Shown here piece after piece: positions 5,648 to 9,999 of a stretch of 9,999 bases of DNA (position 1 is its first letter; every line of letters begins with the position of its first letter). The notes beneath the pieces were generated by a model, which saw only the letters and a list, made by a program, of their open reading frames with translations, had not been told where the DNA came from and did no database searches. This stretch comes from Limnohabitans sp. (GTDB lineage: Bacteria > Pseudomonadota > Gammaproteobacteria > Burkholderiales > Burkholderiaceae_C), in the NCBI GenBank assembly GCA_024641725.1, contig JAHECM010000010.1, forward strand, positions 1-9,999. The letters run 5' to 3'. Both the position numbers and the translations under genes were made by a program.

Positions 5648-7573
5648 ATGCCCAGCCCCACCCCGTTCAAAGTCCTGAGCCTCATCCCACCGATGACGCA
5701 GCTCAACACCCCCTACCCGTCCACGGCTTACCTGACGGGGTTTTTGCGTGCGCGTGGCGTGGACGCGGTGCAAGAAGACCTGGCACTGGCCACCGTGCTG
5801 GCCTTGCTCAACTGCCCGGGCCTGAGTGACTTGCGCGAAGCGGCGCTGGCTTTGCCCGAGGCCGATCGCAGCGCAGCGGTCAACTTTTTCCTTGACCACT
5901 TTGCAGCCTATGCCCAGAGCATTGAGCCCGTGATCGCTTTTTTGCAGGGCCGCGACAGCACCCTGAGCCACCGCATCGCCAGCCGGGGCTTTTTGCCCGA
6001 AGGGGCACGCTTTGACGCGCTCGACGCCTACGACGACGACGGCACGGGCGACCCGATTGGCTGGGCTTTTGGCGCTTTGGGCCAAACCGACCGCGCCCGG
6101 CACCTGGCCACGCTCTACCTGAACGACCTGGCCGATGTGCTGCGCGACGCGGTGGACGAGGGGTTTGAGTTCGTGCGCTACGCCGAGCGCTTGGCCGCCA
6201 GCCAGCCCAGCTTTGACGCGCTGTCCCAAGCGCTGGCCGAGCCGCCCAATTTGATTGACACCACGCTGGAGCGCCTGGCCCTGCAAGCCGTCGGGCGCCA
6301 CCAGCCCAAGCTGGTGCTGCTGTCCGTGCCCTTCCCCGGCTCGGTGTATGCGGCGTTTCGCATCGCCCAGTGCATCAAACGGGCGCACCCCAGCGTGCGC
6401 ATTGGCTTGGGCGGTGGCTTTGTCAACACCGAGCTGCGCGAGCTGAAAGACGCCCGCGTGTTCGACCATGTGGACTTTGTGACGCTGGACGGCGGCGAGC
6501 GGCCGCTGCTGAGTTTGATCGAGCACCTGCAAGGCCAGCGCAGCGTGCAGCGCCTGCAGCGCACCTTTGTGCGCACCGAGTCGGGCCAGGTGCAGTACAT
6601 CAACTTGGCTGAACCCGACATCGCCTTTGAAGACGTCGGCACCCCCACCTGGGACGGGCTGCCGCTGCACCAGTACCTGTCGCTTTTGGACATGCTCAAC
6701 CCCATGAACCGGCTGTGGAGCGACGGGCGTTGGAACAAACTCACGGTGGCGCACGGCTGCTACTGGAAGAAGTGCAGCTTTTGCGACGTGAGCCTGGACT
6801 ACATCAGCCGCTACGAAACCGCGCAGGCCAGCACGCTGGTGGACCGCATCGAGCAGATCGTGGCCGAAACCGGGCAAACCGGCTTTCACTTTGTGGACGA
6901 AGCCGCGCCGCCCAAAGCCCTCAAGGCCCTGGCCGAAGAAATCCTGCGCCGGGGCGTGCAAATTTCGTGGTGGGGCAACATCCGCTTTGAAAAAACCTTC
7001 ACGCCCGAGCTGTGCGAGCTGCTGGCGCAAAGCGGCTGCATCGCCATGTCGGGTGGGCTCGAAGTCGCCTCAGACCGTCTGCTGCAGCTGATGAAAAAAG
7101 GCGTCTCGGTCGAGCAAGTGGCGCAGGTCACCAAAGGCTTTGCCGATGCGGGCGTGCTGGTGCACGCCTACCTGATGTACGGCTTTCCCACACAGACCGT
7201 GCAAGACACCGTGGACGCGCTCGAGTACGTGCGCCAGTTGTTTGAAAACGGTTGCATCCACAGCGGGTTTTTCCACCGCTTTGTCTGCACCGTGCATTCC
7301 CCCGTGGGCCAAAACCCCGAGGCCTATGGCGTGACACTGCTGCCGCTGCCCGAGGGCAGCTTTGCCAAAAACGATGTGGGCTTTGTGGACCCGACGCCCA
7401 TGCCGCCAGGGGTGGACCACGACTTGCTAGGCCAGGGCTTGAAAAAAGCCATCTACAACTTCATGCACGGCGTGGGCGTGGACGCCGATGTGCGCCAGTG
7501 GTTTGAGCTGCCCAAGGGCCAGTGCCCCAAAACCAGCGTGCCGCGCCACAAGATCGCCAAGGCGCTGGGCTGA
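5648..7573 (+). CDS. B12-binding-type radical SAM protein
   Basis: Predicted radical SAM enzyme of 641 residues with the layout of the cobalamin-binding radical SAM class. The N-terminus has the opening typical of that class (SLIPPMTQLNTPYP, then a GFLRARG helix). A Rossmann-like segment follows at about 219-295 (LVLLSVPFPGS, GLGGGF, VTLDGGERP). The cobalamin DxHxxG motif is not seen, so cofactor binding is uncertain. The radical SAM barrel holds the cluster cysteines at 371, 376 and 379 in HGCYWKKCSFCD, a CX4CX2C spacing, and SGGLE at 468-472, probably the SAM-binding GGE-like motif. The substrate is unknown. ATG 5648 is the first ATG in frame; no ribosome-binding site is visible, and TTG/GTG codons further up or ATG 5693 cannot be excluded. 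The neighbours give no pathway link. Confidence 0.85.
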   Translation: MPSPTPFKVLSLIPPMTQLNTPYPSTAYLTGFLRARGVDAVQEDLALATVLALLNCPGLSDLREAALALPEADRSAAVNFFLDHFAAYAQSIEPVIAFLQGRDSTLSHRIASRGFLPEGARFDALDAYDDDGTGDPIGWAFGALGQTDRARHLATLYLNDLADVLRDAVDEGFEFVRYAERLAASQPSFDALSQALAEPPNLIDTTLERLALQAVGRHQPKLVLLSVPFPGSVYAAFRIAQCIKRAHPSVRIGLGGGFVNTELRELKDARVFDHVDFVTLDGGERPLLSLIEHLQGQRSVQRLQRTFVRTESGQVQYINLAEPDIAFEDVGTPTWDGLPLHQYLSLLDMLNPMNRLWSDGRWNKLTVAHGCYWKKCSFCDVSLDYISRYETAQASTLVDRIEQIVAETGQTGFHFVDEAAPPKALKALAEEILRRGVQISWWGNIRFEKTFTPELCELLAQSGCIAMSGGLEVASDRLLQLMKKGVSVEQVAQVTKGFADAGVLVHAYLMYGFPTQTVQDTVDALEYVRQLFENGCIHSGFFHRFVCTVHSPVGQNPEAYGVTLLPLPEGSFAKNDVGFVDPTPMPPGVDHDLLGQGLKKAIYNFMHGVGVDADVRQWFELPKGQCPKTSVPRHKIAKALG

Positions 7574-7581
7574 ACCGCCCC

Positions 7582-7602
7582 ACTGCCCAATCTTTAGGCA
7601 GT
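7582..7602 (+). other. Hairpin after the radical SAM gene
   Basis: ACTGCC (7582-7587) pairs with GGCAGT (7597-7602) 8 bases after the stop codon. It has no U-tract and is directly followed by the terminator-like hairpin at 7604-7632. Its loop carries CTTTAGGCA, which is repeated in the next hairpin. Confidence 0.5.
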
Positions 7603-7603
7603 A

Positions 7604-7632
7604 CCCGCCAGCCCTTTAGGCATGCGGGTTTT
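7604..7632 (+). terminator. Intrinsic terminator of the radical SAM gene
   Basis: CCCGC (7604-7608) pairs with GCGGG (7624-7628), with inner pairs GCC (7611-7613) / GGC (7619-7621) and a two-base internal loop, followed by TTTT (7629-7632). It lies 30 bases after the stop of the radical SAM gene, between convergent genes. Confidence 0.65.
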
Positions 7633-7649
7633 CAGGCTTGTGCATGGGC

Positions 7650-7658
7650 TTATCCACA
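7650..7658 (+). promoter_or_regulatory. Single perfect DnaA-box sequence
   Basis: TTATCCACA matches the DnaA-box consensus exactly and lies in the short convergent intergenic gap. No second box or AT-rich unwinding region is nearby, so it is not an origin. It could be an isolated DnaA site or chance. Confidence 0.3.
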
Positions 7659-7689
7659 GCTTGGCGCACAGTTGGCGGGGGTAAGCCGG

Positions 7690-8385
7690 TCACCAACGAA
7701 TGTGCTGCCCCAAGTGGTCCACAAACTGCGCCCTGCCTGTCGGCTCCAGCGCATCGAGCACCGCCAGCAGGCGCTGTGCAGACAGCGCGGGGTCCATGGC
7801 ATCGCCACCCACAAAGGGCTGACTCAAGGCCGAGCGCACGGTGCCCGGCTGCAAAGCCGCCACCACCGCCAAGGGCCTGCGGCGGGTGATCTCGATGGCC
7901 GCCGTCTGCAGCAACTGGTTGAGCGCGGCTTTGGCGGCGCGGTAGCCGTACCAGCCGCCCTTGCGGTTGTCTTCGATGCTGCCCACACGCGCCGACAGCT
8001 TGGCCCAGACCACGCGTTCGTGCGGGGCCAGCAAAGGTGCAAAGTGCTTGATGAGCAAGCCCGGGCCCACGGCGTTCAGGTGCAAGGCCTGCAGCAACTG
8101 CTCGGCATCGAGTTCGTCCAGGCGTTTTTCAGGGCCCCGGCCGTTCACCGTCAGCGCCCCCGTGGCGTCCAGCACCAAATGGAATGGGCTCTGTGCGCTC
8201 AAGGCCTGAGCACAAGTTGCAATGCCAGCCTCATCCAGTAAATCCAGCCCCGGGGAGGTTTGGCGCGATACCGCCACCACTTGTGCGCATCGCGGATCGG
8301 CTTGAAGCTGCTGCACAAAGGCCTGGCCCAGCGCACCGCTGGCCCCGAACACCAGCGCTTTGTAGCCCTCGGGCAAAGGCGCCAT
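7690..8385 (-). CDS. Short-chain dehydrogenase/reductase, C-factor-like
   Basis: NAD(P)-dependent oxidoreductase of the classical SDR fold, 231 residues, last gene of a minus-strand operon. The nucleotide-binding motif is GASGALG at 14-20. Asn104 in LHLNAVGP, Ser136 in LSARVGSIEDN and the YxxxK pair Tyr148/Lys152 (YGYRAAK) form the expected catalytic set. LQPGTVRSALSQPF (178-191) is the loop after strand 6. The stretch PEKRLDELDAEQL and the RVGSIEDNRKGGWYGY block resemble the CsgA/C-factor subgroup. The substrate is unknown. The start ATG shares one base with the upstream stop (TGATG), indicating translational coupling with the DUF393 gene. No clear intrinsic terminator for the minus strand is seen after it. 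Confidence 0.9.
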   Translation of the reverse strand: MAPLPEGYKALVFGASGALGQAFVQQLQADPRCAQVVAVSRQTSPGLDLLDEAGIATCAQALSAQSPFHLVLDATGALTVNGRGPEKRLDELDAEQLLQALHLNAVGPGLLIKHFAPLLAPHERVVWAKLSARVGSIEDNRKGGWYGYRAAKAALNQLLQTAAIEITRRRPLAVVAALQPGTVRSALSQPFVGGDAMDPALSAQRLLAVLDALEPTGRAQFVDHLGQHIRW

Positions 8386-8762
8386 CAGGTCTCGCCTTCA
8401 GGCCAAAAGCGGCGTGCCATGCGCTGCAATGGCGGACGCAGAGGCAAAAACAGGCGGTACGCGGCTTCGAACAACCACGACATCGGCGGCCAGGCCGACA
8501 GCCAACCCAAGCAACGCCAACCGGGCAAAGCGCGCCAGAGCAAAGAAAAACCCGCCGCCCCGCTGTACAAACGCCCCGAGCCATCGCGGACATGAAAGCG
8601 CGCCATGGCCGCTTGACAAGACAGGTCGGCCCCCAGCGACTCCCCCGCACTCACATCCACCCACCGCAGTTGATCGGCGTCGGGGTGACGGCGGTACAGC
8701 GAGATCTCACGCCGACACAAGGGCCAGGAGCCGTCAAAGTAAATGGTCAAAGACTCGGCCAT
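8385..8762 (-). CDS. DUF393/DCC-family protein with altered CxxC motif
   Basis: A 125-residue member of the DUF393 (DCC, thiol-disulfide oxidoreductase-like) family. The N-terminal signature reads YFDGSWPLCRREISLYRR (8-25), where the family normally has a CPLC motif: the first cysteine is replaced by Trp13 (codon TGG, 8726-8724) while Cys16 and the preceding Asp10-Gly11 are kept. The remaining body, with VDVSAGES, the SGAAGFSLLWRALPGW segment and the RRFWPEGE tail, is intact and of normal length, so this looks like a functional gene with a changed active site and not a decaying one. A two-cysteine redox reaction seems impossible; a one-cysteine or non-redox role is possible. It starts 3 bases after the stop of the dioxygenase gene and overlaps the SDR start by one base. 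Confidence 0.85.
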   Translation of the reverse strand: MAESLTIYFDGSWPLCRREISLYRRHPDADQLRWVDVSAGESLGADLSCQAAMARFHVRDGSGRLYSGAAGFSLLWRALPGWRCLGWLSAWPPMSWLFEAAYRLFLPLRPPLQRMARRFWPEGET

Positions 8763-8765
8763 GGG

Positions 8766-9569
8766 TCACTGCAGCGCAAAAGCGTCCATCGACAAAGAGG
8801 CGTACACCACCTCGTGGCTGATGTATTGAGGCATCGGACCGCCCGCTTGGCCCCAGCCGCCAGCGCCCAGCGCAAAGTAAATCGGCAAGAAGTGCTCGTC
8901 GCTCGGGTGCGCCCGAACCGCATGCGGTGCACGGGCTCGGCAGTCCAGCATGGCCGCCAGGTCTTGACTGCGCAGGGTTTGCTCGACCCAGTCGCAAAAC
9001 GCGCTGACGTAGGGCTCGGTGGGGCCGTCTTCGCGGCGCAGCTCACGCAGGTTGTGCGTCATGCCACCCGAGCCCATGAGCAAAATGCCCTGCTCGCGCA
9101 GCGGTGCCAGGGCCTGACCGATGGCATAAATCTGAGCGGGCGGCACATGGGCAGGCAGCGACACCTGAACCACGGGCACCTTGGCTTGGGGCAGCATGTG
9201 CAAGAGCGGCACCCAGGTGCCGTGGTCCAGTGGGCGCTTGGGGTCCACGCCCACAGGCCCCTGGGCTTGCTGCAGCAACTGGACCACCTGCGCTGCCAAC
9301 TCGGGGGAGCCAGGCGCGGGGTATTGCAGCGAATACAAGGACTCTGGGAAACCGCCAAAGTCATGCCATGTTTCGGGCTGGGGTGTGGTCATCACACCCA
9401 GGCCACGCGTCATCCAGTGTGGCGACATGACGACGACCCCACGCAGCCGGTCCGCTGGGGCGTGCGCCTGCACCCAGGCCGCCAGCGCCGGACCGGTGGA
9501 GCCTGGCTGCAAGGCAAACATGGGCGAGCCGTGCGAAATGAACAAGGCGGGAATGCGGGCAGCGCTCAC
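8766..9569 (-). CDS. ygiD: Extradiol ring-cleavage dioxygenase, DODA/YgiD type
   Basis: LigB-fold dioxygenase of 267 residues, similar in length and motifs along its whole length to E. coli YgiD (4,5-DOPA extradiol dioxygenase). Motifs in order are ISHGSPMF (His13), MSPHWMTRG (His51), HDFGGFPESLY, YPAPGSPELA, LDHGTWVPL (His116), GSGGMTHNLR (His172) and HPSDEHFLPI (His221-His226). The histidines are the expected metal and catalytic set. The physiological substrate of bacterial members is often unclear. Translation starts at a GTG that overlaps the upstream TGA (GTGA), with GAGG about 9-10 bases upstream, so it is coupled to the FrnE-like gene. The operon setting with thioredoxin-fold proteins does not reveal the substrate. 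Confidence 0.93.
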   Translation of the reverse strand: MSAARIPALFISHGSPMFALQPGSTGPALAAWVQAHAPADRLRGVVVMSPHWMTRGLGVMTTPQPETWHDFGGFPESLYSLQYPAPGSPELAAQVVQLLQQAQGPVGVDPKRPLDHGTWVPLLHMLPQAKVPVVQVSLPAHVPPAQIYAIGQALAPLREQGILLMGSGGMTHNLRELRREDGPTEPYVSAFCDWVEQTLRSQDLAAMLDCRARAPHAVRAHPSDEHFLPIYFALGAGGWGQAGGPMPQYISHEVVYASLSMDAFALQ

Positions 9570-9999
9570 GCCAAAGCACCCTCTTCGGCCAACTTGGCCG
9601 CGATCTGTCGCAAGTTTTGCTCAAACACTTCGACCGGCTGACCACCCGAGATCAAATACTGCTCGTTCACGATGACCGCGGGCACCGAGCGAATGCCCGC
9701 TTGCAGGTAGGTCTGCTCGGCGCTGCGTACCGCGTCGGCAAAGGCGTCGCTGGCCAGCACCTGCTTCGCATCGGCCACAGACAACTCGGCGGCGTCCACA
9801 GCAGCCAGAAGCACGGCGTCTTCTTCAATGCACTCAGCACGACCCTGGTAGGACGCCAGCAAGCTCTTTTTGAGCCGATGCTGTGCCCCTTCGCCCTGCC
9901 CTGCGGCCCAATGCAGCAGGCGGTGGGCGTTGAAGGTGTTGTAGACCCGGCCACGGCCACCGGGCGCGAAGGCAAAACCCACCTCGGCACCCCGCTGAC
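9566..9999 (-). CDS. DsbA-family FrnE-like oxidoreductase, partial (5' end outside window)
   Basis: C-terminal part (144 residues) of a DsbA/FrnE-family thioredoxin-fold protein; the frame stays open to the window edge, so the N-terminal CxxC region is not visible. The visible part holds the helical insertion, including RVYNTFNAHRLLHWA and RLKKSLLASYQ, then GIRSVPAVIVNEQYLISGGQ with the cis-proline loop (SVPA) typical of the fold, and the closing helix EVFEQNLRQIAAKL. These blocks match the FrnE-like group, which includes polyketide-pathway FrnE and many cytoplasmic DsbA-like proteins. It is the first operon gene visible on the minus strand and overlaps the dioxygenase gene by four bases. The precise reaction is not known. 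Confidence 0.9.
   Translation of the reverse strand, partial: QRGAEVGFAFAPGGRGRVYNTFNAHRLLHWAAGQGEGAQHRLKKSLLASYQGRAECIEEDAVLLAAVDAAELSVADAKQVLASDAFADAVRSAEQTYLQAGIRSVPAVIVNEQYLISGGQPVEVFEQNLRQIAAKLAEEGALA

Noticed and set aside
8184..9641. 485-codon open frame on the + strand across the minus-strand operon
   Set aside because: It is antisense to three well-supported genes and its translation is Arg/Gln/His-rich without recognisable domains, typical of a GC-rich shadow frame.

Overview
The window looks like chromosomal DNA of a GC-rich betaproteobacterium, most likely order Burkholderiales, family Comamonadaceae. This rests on codon use, tight gene packing, a glycine riboswitch in front of a DadA-type flavoprotein, and the style of the protein families. 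It is an inference from general resemblance, not from a database match. No phage, transposon, CRISPR, rRNA or tRNA signal was seen.

Left part (1-1539, + strand): a tandem glycine riboswitch with two aptamers, followed by a terminator-like expression platform. These precede a DadA/glycine-oxidase type FAD amino-acid dehydrogenase, so glycine probably controls an amino-acid oxidising enzyme. A 396-base spacer follows. It holds a six-copy heptamer repeat, an AT-rich promoter zone and a perfect FNR/Anr-type box (TTGAT-N4-ATCAA).

Chemotaxis pair (1936-3937, + strand): a stand-alone Aer-like PAS protein overlaps by 35 bases a membrane-anchored methyl-accepting chemotaxis protein that has no periplasmic sensor domain. 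Together they look like an Aer redox/energy-taxis receptor split into two polypeptides, as in the CetB/CetA pair of Campylobacter. The FNR-type box suggests oxygen-responsive expression. The pair ends at a strong hairpin followed by a 12-base periodic repeat.

Middle (4045-5504, - strand): a 56-residue basic protein of unknown function, then a strong intrinsic terminator, then an Ala/Gln-rich coiled-coil protein with a degenerate J domain (HPD motif). The terminator lies directly on the 5' edge of the J-protein gene, so it may act as an attenuator or transcript boundary.

Right part: a B12-binding-type radical SAM protein (+ strand, 5648-7573) whose cluster motif is CX4CX2C. It converges on a four-gene, minus-strand operon (9999 down to 7690) with overlapping or nearly abutting genes. 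In transcription order this is a FrnE-like DsbA-family protein (cut by the window edge), a YgiD/DODA-type extradiol dioxygenase, a DUF393/DCC protein that has lost the first cysteine of its CxxC, and a C-factor-like short-chain dehydrogenase. The operon promoter lies outside the window. The most interesting items are the split Aer/CetAB pair with its FNR-type box, the riboswitch architecture, the terminator at the J-protein start, and the cysteine-less DCC motif.
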